Below are positions 51,484 through 59,487 of a stretch of 64,000 nt of DNA, in pieces (the first letter of the stretch is position 1; each line of letters begins with the position of its first letter). Source of the DNA: Nannocystis punicea (lineage in GTDB: Bacteria; Myxococcota_A; Polyangia; Nannocystales; Nannocystaceae); contig NZ_CP114040.1 of the NCBI RefSeq assembly GCF_026965555.1, positions 4,526,001 to 4,590,000 on the forward strand, written 5' to 3'. A program made the position numbers and the translations under genes. The notes under the pieces were generated by a model that saw only the letters and a program-made list of their open reading frames with translations, ran no database searches and was not told where the DNA came from.

Positions 51484-52703
51484 CGGACGTCGAGCTTGGC
51501 GGCGCCGTCGGCCTGCACCTCGGCGCAGGCGGCAGGGCAGAGGATGACGGTGGCGTTCTCGATGTAGAAGGCGTCGGCCTCGCAGCTGGCGAGGTCGACG
51601 ACCTGATGGAAAGCCTTGGCCGGGGGCACACCGCCGACCTGGTAGTCGATCTCGATGGTGTTGGGATCGATGGTGCCCATCGGCGGGGCGGGGATCGGGA
51701 AGGAACAGGCGATCGGGGTGGTCTGGACGACGTCCTTGGCGATCTCCTGGAAGAGGACGTCGAAGGAGTCGGTCTGCGACAGGGGGAACCGCCAACCACC
51801 GGTGATGACGCTGACGCGCTGGATCGAGTCGCCCTCTCCCTGCAGCGGATCGGCGGGCAACCACGGGGCGTCCGGCGGGTTGTTGGGGCTCATGGTGATG
51901 ATGGTGTGGAAGACGTAGTCGCGCGCGCCAGGAGTGCCGAAGTGCGGCGGGTCGAGGGCGAGCAAGGCGGCGTCGAAGGCGTCACCGTCGGCGTCGGTGG
52001 CAGAGGCGCTGCTGCCGTCGGTCATGGCGAGGATGATCTTGCGGGTGCCGTCGCGCAAAAAGTCGCGGTAACCGCCGGGGGCGAGGCCGTGCGGGTCCGG
52101 GGCGGTGTACCAGGCGAGGATGTTGGCGAGGAAGGCGCCCGAACCAGTGATGGCGTCGTAGTGCTTGTAACGCTCGGTGACTGCAGGGACGGCCGGCGGG
52201 GGGTTGCAGTCGGTGCCCGAGAGCGGAGCGCTGATGCAGATGTCGAGCTGCTCGCCAGGGGGATAGTCGCCGAGGACGATGACGCGGTAGTCGACGTTGC
52301 TGGCGCCGAGGATGGCGGCAAAATCGTTGTTGATGCTGGCCTCGACCGCAGCGATCGCTGCCTGCATGGAATTGGAGGTGTCGACGACGACGACGATGTC
52401 GACGCCGATCGACTGGACCTGGGGCTCGAGCATCTGAGCGGCACACTCGCCAGTGGTGGCTTCGCCCTGGTCCGGCTGGGCGCCGAGGTCGAGCTTGGGA
52501 GCGCCGGAGGTGGAGGTGGAGGTGGTCGGCGCTTCGGTGGTGCTGCCGTCCGTGGTGGTGCCGTCGGTGGGGCCGACGGTGGAGGTCGGACCAGGTCCGC
52601 TGGTGGTGGTCAGGGTGGCGTTGGCGGTGTCCTGGGGCCGGCCGCTGTCGCCGCAGGCGACGAGCAAGGGAGCGCACAAGAGAAGCGCAGGGAGGCGATT
52701 CAT
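51447..52703 (-). CDS. VWA-domain lipoprotein
   Basis: Protein of 418 residues. Signal MNRLPALLLCAPLLVAC, then a Thr/Ser/Gly linker of about 55 residues. The von Willebrand factor A domain starts at VQSIGVDIVVVVDTSNSMQAAIAAVEASINNDFAAIL, with the DxSxS metal-ion-dependent adhesion motif intact. The later Asp of the site is in KIILAMTDGSSASATDADGDAFDAALLALD. The C-terminus has paired cysteines (VDLASCEADAFYIENATVILCPAACAEVQADGAAKLDVRYGC) typical of myxobacterial VWA surface proteins. Probable adhesion or matrix-binding lipoprotein. It overlaps the convergent MBL gene by 37 bases. Confidence 0.85.
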   Translation of the reverse strand: MNRLPALLLCAPLLVACGDSGRPQDTANATLTTTSGPGPTSTVGPTDGTTTDGSTTEAPTTSTSTSGAPKLDLGAQPDQGEATTGECAAQMLEPQVQSIGVDIVVVVDTSNSMQAAIAAVEASINNDFAAILGASNVDYRVIVLGDYPPGEQLDICISAPLSGTDCNPPPAVPAVTERYKHYDAITGSGAFLANILAWYTAPDPHGLAPGGYRDFLRDGTRKIILAMTDGSSASATDADGDAFDAALLALDPPHFGTPGARDYVFHTIITMSPNNPPDAPWLPADPLQGEGDSIQRVSVITGGWRFPLSQTDSFDVLFQEIAKDVVQTTPIACSFPIPAPPMGTIDPNTIEIDYQVGGVPPAKAFHQVVDLASCEADAFYIENATVILCPAACAEVQADGAAKLDVRYGCDVGFDPAG

Positions 52704-52841
52704 GGGGCGATGGTACTTCATGAGCGGGCGCTGTCGGTGCGCGCGAGGCTGCGCGCACGGCCGGCGATCGCGGATGGTCTTGTTCCCGATGAGATGGCCG
52801 ATGGGACAGGTCATGCGGCTGAGCTCGGCGTGCGCAGGATC

Positions 52842-52995
52842 CCGGATCGATGCGGAGCGAGGAGCGCACGGCGCGAGTGGGTGCCGGATCGATGGGTCGC
52901 ACGGCGCGAGTGGGGTGCCGGATCGATGCGCGGTGAGGGTCGCACGGCGCGAGCGGGTCCCGGATCGATGCGCGGCGAGGGTCGCGGGGCCGGTG
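52842..52995. repeat. Four-copy tandem repeat, 34-42 bp unit
   Basis: The 919-base gap 52704-53622 contains no convincing gene and two tandem-repeat blocks. The first has CCGGATCGATG at 52842, 52884, 52918 and 52960 (spacing 42, 34, 42), each followed by a G/A-rich stretch and CGCACGGCGCGAG(T/C)GGG. A single GGGACAGGTCATG repeat unit lies just before it, at 52803. Confidence 0.75.
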
Positions 52996-53137
52996 TCCGG
53001 GACGCCCTGTCCCCTCAAACAGTTGCTCGGACTTCGTGAGGGGTAGGGTGCTTCGAGGCGAAGTTTGCCTCGTCCTGCGCAAACTCGGTGCCAGGGCGTC
53101 CCGGCCCCCGTCCTTCGGGAGCTCTCTTGGAACGGGG

Positions 53138-53585
53138 ACGGTCGACTCCGTCGAGATCCGGGACCCGCTCGCGCCTGAACGGCGAGCGAGGTCCGCGGCG
53201 AGTGGTGTCGAGGAGGAGAAGCTCGCCGGTCGCGGTGGATGACCTGGCGGTGGGCATCGAGGGTGCCTCCGATTTATTGAGTGGCACGGTCGAGTCCGCC
53301 GAGAACGGGGACTGCGTCGCGTCAGAACGGCGAGCGGGGTACGCGGCGAGTGGGGGCGAGGAAAGGACCCCGCGTGTGAATCGAGGGGGCTCCGAATTGT
53401 TGGGGGGGACGGTCGACTCGTCGAGAGACGGGAGACGGTCGGGCTTGAACGGCGGGCGGGGTATGCGGTGAGTGGTGGTTCGAGGAGGCGAAGCCCGCGG
53501 GGGGAATCGAGCGTGCGCCGAATTATTGGGGGGAGACGGTCGACTCCGTCGCTAGACGGGAGACGGTCGCGTCTGATACGGGAGT
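53138..53585. repeat. Diverged tandem repeat, 123-148 bp unit, 3.4 copies
   Basis: ACGGTCGA starts at 53138, 53286, 53409 and 53536. Each unit continues with (CT)CCGTCGAGA.., GAACGGCGAGCGgGGT, (A/T)GCGGCGAGTGG, GGCGA.. and ends at GAATTATTG-like A/T-rich sequence just before the next unit. The fourth copy is truncated. It runs up to the 3-prime end of the minus-strand hypothetical gene at 53623. Confidence 0.75.
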
Positions 53586-53622
53586 GAAGTGAGGGTCGCT
53601 CGCGTTCGTTGTGGGGAGTCGG

Positions 53623-54018
53623 TCACTTCGGCGAGCGCTGCTTCGAGGTGCCGCCCGCGAAGGTGTCCTCGCCCCAGAGAATACGCGCCCCTCGCTCGAA
53701 TTGCCGGCGAGAGCGGGCGGTCAGCGATTGTTCGCGCGCGAAGTAGAACCAGGGGAGGCCGTCGCGCTCGAGGGCGGGCTCGTGCGGTTCGTACATGTCC
53801 TTCGCGCCAGGTGTGCGAGAGAGCCGATTGCACGGGCCGAAGATGCAGCCGCAGCCGCCGTCGGGGAAGGACACGAAGGCGTCGACGTCCGCGAGTGCGT
53901 CGGCGAGAGAGGCATAGACGCGCCCGCTCATGTTGGCGAAGCTGCCGGGGGGCTCCCAGTGGAAGCAGTATTGTTCGGGGCAGAGGTCGAGGCGAGGGCG
54001 TTTCTTGGGGTCCCACAT
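53623..54018 (-). CDS. Hypothetical protein
   Basis: Protein of 131 residues (MWDPKKRPRLDLCPEQYCFHWEPPGSFANMSGRVYASLADALADVDAF...), no signal peptide. It contains CPEQYC and a small Cys cluster GGCGCIFGPCN, then FYFAREQSLTARSRRQFERGARILWGEDTFAGG. The Cys pattern suggests a metal or disulfide site. I do not recognise a family. The start at 54018 is the only ATG before the first Cys. Confidence 0.55.
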   Translation of the reverse strand: MWDPKKRPRLDLCPEQYCFHWEPPGSFANMSGRVYASLADALADVDAFVSFPDGGCGCIFGPCNRLSRTPGAKDMYEPHEPALERDGLPWFYFAREQSLTARSRRQFERGARILWGEDTFAGGTSKQRSPK

Positions 54019-54162
54019 GGGTGGAGGTCGGGACGGCGCGGATTGGTCGGCGACGAACCCGATCGCAGGTTATCATGATACCGGTAGGTGCGATCGAGCG
54101 GCGGAACCGGGTGCCTGCGTCGGTTGTGCGGGGGGCCGGAGGTGTGTTAGGCGTCGAGGGCG

Positions 54163-54750
54163 ATGTTGCATTGCATTCTGTGCGGGGCGCCCTTCACGTC
54201 CTTCATCGAGGAGCCGACGGAGGGCGAACATCACGAGACGATGGTCTGCGCGAAGCACCCTGACGAGACGCTGCTGGAGCCCGGAAAGCGGGAGCTGTGG
54301 GGCGGTGAGGATCTCGAGACGTCGCCGGCGTTGTTCTCGGGGCGAGAGGTCTGGATCGTGGAGGCGTGGCAGTGGCTCGGCTTCGGGTTCTATGCGCTGC
54401 TGAGCGACGGCGACTTGCTGATGATCGTGTGCTGGGGCTCCTCCGATGTCTGTGTGGTCCGGGTCCCGCGGAGCGAGCGGGCGCTCGAGCGCCCGGTGGG
54501 GCTCCCGAGCTGCAGGGGCGAGCCGTTGGCGACGGCGATCCGCGAGGGCTGGACGTTGAGCGCGGTGCGGCGGTTCGGCGCCGAGCACGTGGTGGTCGAG
54601 TTTCCGGGGAAGGGCGAGTTCGCGTTCAACAGCTGGATGGAGAGCTGGGGCTCGCTCGGGGACGGCCGCTATTTCATCTACGAGACGTGGCTGTCGGACT
54701 CCGACGATCCGCAGGTGCCCGCGAGCGAGATGAGGGCCTGGCCGCGTTAA
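54163..54750 (+). CDS. Hypothetical protein with zinc-ribbon-like N-terminus
   Basis: Protein of 195 residues. It starts MLHCILCGAPFTSFIEEPTEGEHHETMVCAKHPDETLL, a CxxC...CxxH arrangement fitting a small zinc site. The rest (REVWIVEAWQWLGFGFYALLSDGDLLMIVCWGSSDVCVVRV; EHVVVEFPGKGEFAFNSWMESWGSLGDGRYFIYETWLSD) is strand-rich with many aromatics. No export signal. Family unknown; position next to a tandem-repeat block and a small Cys protein gives no hint. Confidence 0.6.
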   Translation: MLHCILCGAPFTSFIEEPTEGEHHETMVCAKHPDETLLEPGKRELWGGEDLETSPALFSGREVWIVEAWQWLGFGFYALLSDGDLLMIVCWGSSDVCVVRVPRSERALERPVGLPSCRGEPLATAIREGWTLSAVRRFGAEHVVVEFPGKGEFAFNSWMESWGSLGDGRYFIYETWLSDSDDPQVPASEMRAWPR

Positions 54751-54796
54751 ATCTCCCGCCGAGTCGGGTGGCGCTCACAGGCCGGGGAGGAATGAG

Positions 54797-54832
54797 GGGG
54801 CATGTCCCATGGGACATGCTCGATGGGTCATG
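54797..54832. repeat. 20-bp perfect palindrome plus half unit
   Basis: GCATGTCCCATGGGACATGC at 54800-54819 is a perfect palindrome and the most symmetric member of the dispersed family. It is followed by TCGATGGGTCATGTCATG and lies between the convergent hypothetical and permease genes. Confidence 0.75.
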
Positions 54833-55324
54833 TCATGCGCGCGTGAGGCGGACGATGAGCTGGGCGGTGGCGCCGGCGGCGAAGGGGAGGAGGCAGGAGG
54901 CGGCGATTCGCAGGAGGGCGAGGCGGGCGCCGTAGATGCCGAGCTCCATCGGCACGCGCAATAGTGGCAGGAGGGCCATGCTGGTGAGGTAGGTGACGAG
55001 GATGCCGACGCCGGCGCCGGCCTTGAGGAGGCCGGCTGCGAGGGGCATGCCGAGGAGGCCGCCGCCAGGGGTGAGGGCGCCGGCCAGCCAGGCGAGGAGG
55101 TGGCCGCGGACGCCGGCGCCGTCGCTCAGCCAGCGCTCGACGAAGCCGGCCGGGAGGAGCGCCTCGGCCATGCCGGCGAGCAGGAAGGCGACTGCGAGGA
55201 TCGGCATCATCGAGAGGAAGGTGCGGCCCGATCGCTGGAGGCCGTCGACGAAGACGCCCTGCACGGCGGCGAGGATGCCGAGGAGGACGAGGGCGGCGCC
55301 GAGGAGGATGAGGGCGAGCTTCAC
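54833..55324 (-). CDS. Small multi-pass permease-like protein
   Basis: Membrane protein of 163 residues starting at GTG, overlapping the preceding gene by four bases (GTGA). Hydrophobic segments at LALILLGAALVLLGILAAVQGVFV, FLSMMPILAVAFLLAGMAEALL, GHLLAWLAGALTPGGGLLGMPLAAGLLKAGAGVGILVTYLTSMALLPLL and LALLRIAASCLLPFAAGATAQLIV. The LTPGGGLLGMPLA loop resembles half-size permeases of the DUF318/YraQ or nucleoside-recognition type. Coupled to a rifampicin-phosphotransferase-like enzyme and a TetR gene, it may export or sense the same compound. Confidence in the family is moderate. Confidence 0.65.
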   Translation of the reverse strand: MKLALILLGAALVLLGILAAVQGVFVDGLQRSGRTFLSMMPILAVAFLLAGMAEALLPAGFVERWLSDGAGVRGHLLAWLAGALTPGGGLLGMPLAAGLLKAGAGVGILVTYLTSMALLPLLRVPMELGIYGARLALLRIAASCLLPFAAGATAQLIVRLTRA

Positions 55325-57993
55325 GACGCGGCCTCCTCTGCGAGGATCTCGACGATGCCGCGGCTGCCGTCGACGCGCAGGCGCTGGCCCGACTTGAGCC
55401 GCTTGGTGCCGTCGCCGACGCCGACGACGGCGGGGATGCCGTACTCGCGGGCGATGACGGAGCCGTGGGTCATCATGCCGCCGACGTCGCACACGAGGCC
55501 GGCGGCGTGGACGAACAGGGGGGTCCAGCCGGGATCGGTGTAAGGGGCGACGAGGATCTCGCCGGCGCGCAGGACCTGGGCGGCGGGATCGAGGACGACG
55601 TGGGCGATGCCCTCGACGACGCCGGCGCTGGCGCCGAGGCCGGCGAGTGCCCCTTCGGGCAGGTCCTTCGGGACAGGCCGCGCGGGGACCTCGCCCTCGC
55701 TGGTGACGAGGAGCGGGGCGTTGAGGTGGCGCGCGTGCTCGTGGTCGGCGCGGCGCTCGGCGACTCGCGGGCGCGGGTCGAAGGCGCCAGGGTCGGCGGC
55801 GAGGTCGAGCAATTCGTCGTAGGTCAGGAACCACACGCCGTCGACGGCGGCGAGCCGACCGGCGCGTACGAGGGCGTCGGCGGCCTCGAGGACGGTGCGC
55901 CGCACCACCGCGAAGCACTGGACGAACAGGTACTTGGGGTGCTCGCGGACGCCGAGGCAGTGACGCACGCACTGGACCTGGCGGCGGACGATCCAGCGGA
56001 CTGGCGCGGGGGCGGCGGCGATCAGTCGCCCGGCGGCGGCTTCGCCCTCGGCCTGCAACCTGGCGAAGTGCTCGCGGTGCAGGCCGGGCCTGTCGCCGTG
56101 GGCAGCCATGCCGCGGATGCTGGTGAGCAGGAGGCCGGGGTCGTCGGCCCAGCGCGGTCGACTGATGTCGATCTCGGCCTGGCCGCGCATGCCGAAGCGG
56201 TCGAGGAAGGCGGCGAATGCGTCGAGGAAGGCGGGGCCGCCGGCGAAGGTGCGGAGCGTGTGGAGCTCGCCGGGGCGCACGTGCTCGAGGGCGGCGCGCA
56301 GCTCGGGGTAGGGGCGCACGAGGTCGGCGAGGTCGCCGACGCGCAGGTCCATCTCGGTGGTGACGTTGCCGACGAGGCCGCGCTGGAGGGCCTCGACGTC
56401 GGCGGCGTGCGGGGTGTCGGCGAAGCGCCGGCGCAGGCGGCCGAGGCTCAGCATGCCGGACACGAGGCGCGGGGCGATCTTCGGCATGACGCGGAAGACG
56501 CCGGTGAGCTGGTGCCTGGCGGCGCGCAGGCGGGCGACGCCGGGGGGCTGTGATTCGACGGCGGCGCGGAAGCCGGCGACCCACCCGGCGATCAGGCGAT
56601 CGGCCCAGGCGGGCTGGGCGTCGAGGCGGGCGCCGAGGAGCATCCAGGCGATGTCGAACGGGACGCGCCACATGAGCCGGGCGAACAGGCGCAGGGCGGC
56701 GGGGCGCGGCCTGGCGGACGCCTGGATCTCGGGGCGGTCGACCAGAGTGGCCAGGCGCTCCGCGACGTCGGGGTAGACCGCGCGCAAGATCCGGAACGCC
56801 AGGCGGCGCGTCGGGGCCAGGCGCAGCATCGGCGTGATGTCGAGGAAGATCCGGCTGCCGGCGTCGACCATGGTCGTCGCGCCGCGCGGGATCTCGTCGA
56901 GGCGCGTCTTGCCGATCGGGAACACCGCGCGCCACAGGTCGCGGGCCATCGGCGTGATCGGGTCCATCATGTTCTGGGCGTGGCCGAAGCTGAGGTAGAG
57001 GTGGACGCCGTCGTCGTCGGGGCCGGGCGCGGGCAACGGGTAGAGCGAGGTGATCGGCCGCGCCTGCACGAGCCACAGCCGGTCGCCCGCGAGGCACCAC
57101 TCGAGGTCCTGCGGGACGCCGCCGTAGTGGGCCTCGACGCGGACGCCGAGGTCGGTCAAGGCGGCGACGGCGGCGTCGTCGAGGACGCGGGCGCGTCGCC
57201 TGTCCTCGGGGACATCTTCGGTGACTGTGCCGCCGCCGGGCACGGGGCGGATCGCCACCTGCTTGTCGCCGACGCGCAGCTCCTTGAGCGCGCCGCTGCG
57301 GCGATCGACGCGGTAGAGGTCGGCGGTGACGAGGCCGCTGACGAGCGCCTCGCCGAGGCCGTAGCCGGCGTCGATGGTGAGGGTGCCGCGGTGACCGGTG
57401 ACCGGGTCGGCGGTGAAGAGGATCCCGCTGGCGTCGGGTAGGACCATTCGCTGGACGACGACGGCGAGGGCGACCTGGCGGTGGCCGAAGCCGTTGCGCG
57501 CGCGGTAGAGGATCGCGCGGTCGGTGAAGAGGCTGGCGAAGCAGCGGCGGACCGCGGCCTGCAGCTCGTCGCCGCCGCGGATGTTGAGGTAGGTGTCTTG
57601 CTGGCCGGCGAACGAGGCGCCGGGCAGGTCTTCGGCGGTGGCGGAGGAGCGCACCGCGTAGGCGTGCTCGCGGCCGAGGTCGCGGTGCGCGGCCTCGAGG
57701 TCGGCGAGCAGCGCGGGCGGGAGCGGGACGGCGAGCAGGGCGTCGCGCACTGCGGCCCCGAGCTCACGCGCGCCGGCGACGTCGTCGGGGCCGAGCGCGT
57801 CGAGGCGATCGAGCCACAGGGAAAAGGTGGGACAGCCGGCGACGAAATGGTGATAGGCGGCGGTGGTGACGCAGAAGCCCGGTGGGACGGGGAAGCCGGC
57901 CCGCGTCAGGGCGCCGAGGTTTTGACCCTTGCCGCCGACGCGCGCGAGGTCGTCGGGGCCGATGTCGGAGAATGACAAGATCAGGACGGTCAC
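55321..57993 (-). CDS. Rifampicin phosphotransferase / PEP-synthase-like enzyme
   Basis: Three-domain phosphotransferase of 890 residues. The N-terminal ATP-grasp domain has GGKGQNLGALTRAGFPVPPGFCVTTAAY and AVRSSATAEDLPGASFAGQQDTYLNI. The C-terminal swivelling domain has GGMMTHGSVIAREYGIPAVVGVGDG with catalytic His843. The middle part lacks pyruvate/PEP TIM-barrel motifs, and its length agrees with rifampicin phosphotransferases, which inactivate rifamycins using ATP. The start is GTG 57993, six bases after GAGG, overlapping the TetR-like stop by four bases. Stem-loop repeat copies lie inside the gene at 55649-55674 and 57201-57214. A different substrate is possible. Confidence 0.75.
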   Translation of the reverse strand: MTVLILSFSDIGPDDLARVGGKGQNLGALTRAGFPVPPGFCVTTAAYHHFVAGCPTFSLWLDRLDALGPDDVAGARELGAAVRDALLAVPLPPALLADLEAAHRDLGREHAYAVRSSATAEDLPGASFAGQQDTYLNIRGGDELQAAVRRCFASLFTDRAILYRARNGFGHRQVALAVVVQRMVLPDASGILFTADPVTGHRGTLTIDAGYGLGEALVSGLVTADLYRVDRRSGALKELRVGDKQVAIRPVPGGGTVTEDVPEDRRRARVLDDAAVAALTDLGVRVEAHYGGVPQDLEWCLAGDRLWLVQARPITSLYPLPAPGPDDDGVHLYLSFGHAQNMMDPITPMARDLWRAVFPIGKTRLDEIPRGATTMVDAGSRIFLDITPMLRLAPTRRLAFRILRAVYPDVAERLATLVDRPEIQASARPRPAALRLFARLMWRVPFDIAWMLLGARLDAQPAWADRLIAGWVAGFRAAVESQPPGVARLRAARHQLTGVFRVMPKIAPRLVSGMLSLGRLRRRFADTPHAADVEALQRGLVGNVTTEMDLRVGDLADLVRPYPELRAALEHVRPGELHTLRTFAGGPAFLDAFAAFLDRFGMRGQAEIDISRPRWADDPGLLLTSIRGMAAHGDRPGLHREHFARLQAEGEAAAGRLIAAAPAPVRWIVRRQVQCVRHCLGVREHPKYLFVQCFAVVRRTVLEAADALVRAGRLAAVDGVWFLTYDELLDLAADPGAFDPRPRVAERRADHEHARHLNAPLLVTSEGEVPARPVPKDLPEGALAGLGASAGVVEGIAHVVLDPAAQVLRAGEILVAPYTDPGWTPLFVHAAGLVCDVGGMMTHGSVIAREYGIPAVVGVGDGTKRLKSGQRLRVDGSRGIVEILAEEAAS

Positions 57994-58769
57994 GTTGCAC
58001 CTCGTTTCACACCGCGGAGGAAGAAGGCGACGACGGTTCGGGCGTCGCGCTCGGGGTCGCCGTCGCCGGGCATTCCCCACAGGCCGCCGAGGATGCCGAA
58101 TGCGAACAGCATGCCCTGGAAGGCGCGCGCGAGCCGGTAAGGGTCCTCGTCGACGAGCTCGCCGCTGTCGATGTAGCGGCGGAGCACGGCGGCGAGGCCG
58201 TGGATCGATCGATCGGGGGCGTCGGAGAGCTCGCCGAGGAGGCTGCTGCCGCGCAGCCGCTCGACGAGGATGATTCGCATGAGGGCCTCGTCGTCGCGCA
58301 TCTGGGTGAGCGCGGCGAGGGCGAGCCGCTCGAGGTCGACGGCGAGGTCGCCGGAGGGCTCGCGGGCGGTCCCCCAGACGACCTGGCGAATGTTCATACT
58401 CTGCGCGAATGCGCGGAGGAGGCCCTTCTTGTCGCCGAACTGGCGATAGACGGTGGCAGTCCCGACGCCGGCGGCCTCGGCGATGGCCTCGATGGTGGCC
58501 CCCTCCAAACCCTGGCGCGAGAAGACTTCGCGCGCGGCAGCGAGCACTTTCTCCCGCGCGTCTCCGCGCATGGGGGCGTCGACCCCCGCCGCTGCGAGCT
58601 GCTGCACGAGCGCCTCACGGCTGCCGACGAGCCGGTAGGCTGAACTGCGTGAGATGCCCGCAGCCTCGGCCAAACGGTCCATGGTGAGCGCTTCAGGCCC
58701 AGCCTCGTCGAGCAGACGCCGCGCGACTTCGAGCAGCTCCGGGAGGGTGAGAGGCCCTTGGGATGGCAC
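57990..58769 (-). CDS. TetR-type regulator with two HTH domains
   Basis: Protein of about 259 residues (265 if the TTG at 58787 is used). Counted from that TTG, two TetR-like DNA-binding domains follow each other. HTH 1 is at about 14-62 (LPELLEVARRLLDEAGPEALTMDRLAEAAGISRSSAYRLVGSREALVQQL), HTH 2 at about 78-128 (AREKVLAAAREVFSRQGLEGATIEAIAEAAGVGTATVYRQFGDKKGLLRAF). A ligand-type helical domain and a hydrophobic C-terminal helix (FQGMLFAFGILGGLWGMPG) come after. Its stop overlaps the next start (GTGA), so regulator, phosphotransferase and permease form a coupled operon. TTGACG lies on the minus strand about 30 bases upstream of the start. Confidence 0.8.
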   Translation of the reverse strand: MPSQGPLTLPELLEVARRLLDEAGPEALTMDRLAEAAGISRSSAYRLVGSREALVQQLAAAGVDAPMRGDAREKVLAAAREVFSRQGLEGATIEAIAEAAGVGTATVYRQFGDKKGLLRAFAQSMNIRQVVWGTAREPSGDLAVDLERLALAALTQMRDDEALMRIILVERLRGSSLLGELSDAPDRSIHGLAAVLRRYIDSGELVDEDPYRLARAFQGMLFAFGILGGLWGMPGDGDPERDARTVVAFFLRGVKRGAT

Positions 58770-58819
58770 GAGAGATATGTGAATCAATCGTTCCGTCTCG
58801 TCAAGGGGGCGTCACGGGA

Positions 58820-58842
58820 GCGCGACGAAATTTGTTTCGCGC
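58820..58842. promoter_or_regulatory. Candidate operator upstream of the TetR-type gene
   Basis: GCGCGA and TCGCGC form six-base inverted arms around a centre containing AAATTT, about 50 bases before the regulator start and overlapping the likely promoter. It could be an autoregulation site. The arms are short, so chance is not excluded. Confidence 0.4.
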
Positions 58843-58911
58843 GGGGCGAAAGCGCGCGTACGCGCGAGGCGCTCGGGACGGGCAATATGTGTCGAGGGAC
58901 GCGCCCCTGCG

Positions 58912-58998
58912 CATCATGGTCCCATGATTCGTGTGATGCTGGGGGATGAGATTATGTCCCAAGGGACATGCTTCCGTGAATTTCATGGTCGCATGATT
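58912..58998. repeat. Near-identical 18-bp repeats flanking a stem-loop
   Basis: TCATGGTC(C/G)CATGATTCG occurs at 58912-58929 and 58981-58998 (17 of 18 identical). Each copy contains imperfect ATCATG/CATGAT symmetry. Between them lies ATGTCCC-AA-GGGACAT at 58952-58967, a dispersed-family stem-loop. The gap 58788-59069 has no gene. Confidence 0.6.
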
Positions 58999-59069
58999 CG
59001 CGGCGATGCATCGGCGCGAGAGATCGACCGCCTGGCCGATGCCGCTGCGGCTCGACGAGCCGGAAGAAT

Positions 59070-59432
59070 TCAGGCCGGAGATGCGAGCCGGGCGCGAGCC
59101 GCGTCGCGCGGCTCCCAGATCAGGCGTGTGCCGGTGAACGAGCCGGCGAACAAGAAGACACCCGCCTCGTCGAAGACCTCGAGCCAGCCGTCGTCGCCGT
59201 CGGTGCCGACGTACACGAAGAAGACCTCACGGGCGCCGATGCGCTGGCGGTGGACCCACGCGCCGCCCCAGTCGAAGCAGGCGCCGGCGTAGAAGGCCCG
59301 CGCCTCGGCGACCGAGGCGGGGATGGTCGCTTCGGCGGCGAGGGTCGCCCGCAGCGGGAATCGCGTGGGCGATGGCTGGGCCGCGCGCCCTTCCGCCGCG
59401 GTCGCCTCGAACCATGCGCGGAGCTCGTCCAT
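59070..59432 (-). CDS. Small hypothetical protein
   Basis: Protein of 120 residues, MDELRAWFEATAAEGRAAQPSPTRFPLRATLAAEATIPASVAEARAFYAGACFDWGGAWVHRQRIGAREVFFVYVGTDGDDGWLEVFDEAG... ending LASPA. It has no signal peptide. The pattern of strands around VFFVYVGTDGDDGWLEVFDEAGVFLFAGSFTGTRLIWEPR suggests a small beta-rich protein of the SMI1/immunity-like size class, but I see no specific motif. Confidence 0.55.
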   Translation of the reverse strand: MDELRAWFEATAAEGRAAQPSPTRFPLRATLAAEATIPASVAEARAFYAGACFDWGGAWVHRQRIGAREVFFVYVGTDGDDGWLEVFDEAGVFLFAGSFTGTRLIWEPRDAARARLASPA

Positions 59433-59487
59433 GGCTCACCCTACCGCAGCTTCGCGGGCGCGCGGCGCGAATCGTGGCTGTTTGGCG

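Noticed and set aside
52842..53585. CRISPR array
   Set aside because: Units are 34-42 or 123-148 bases and diverged throughout, with no constant-repeat/variable-spacer pattern and no cas genes.
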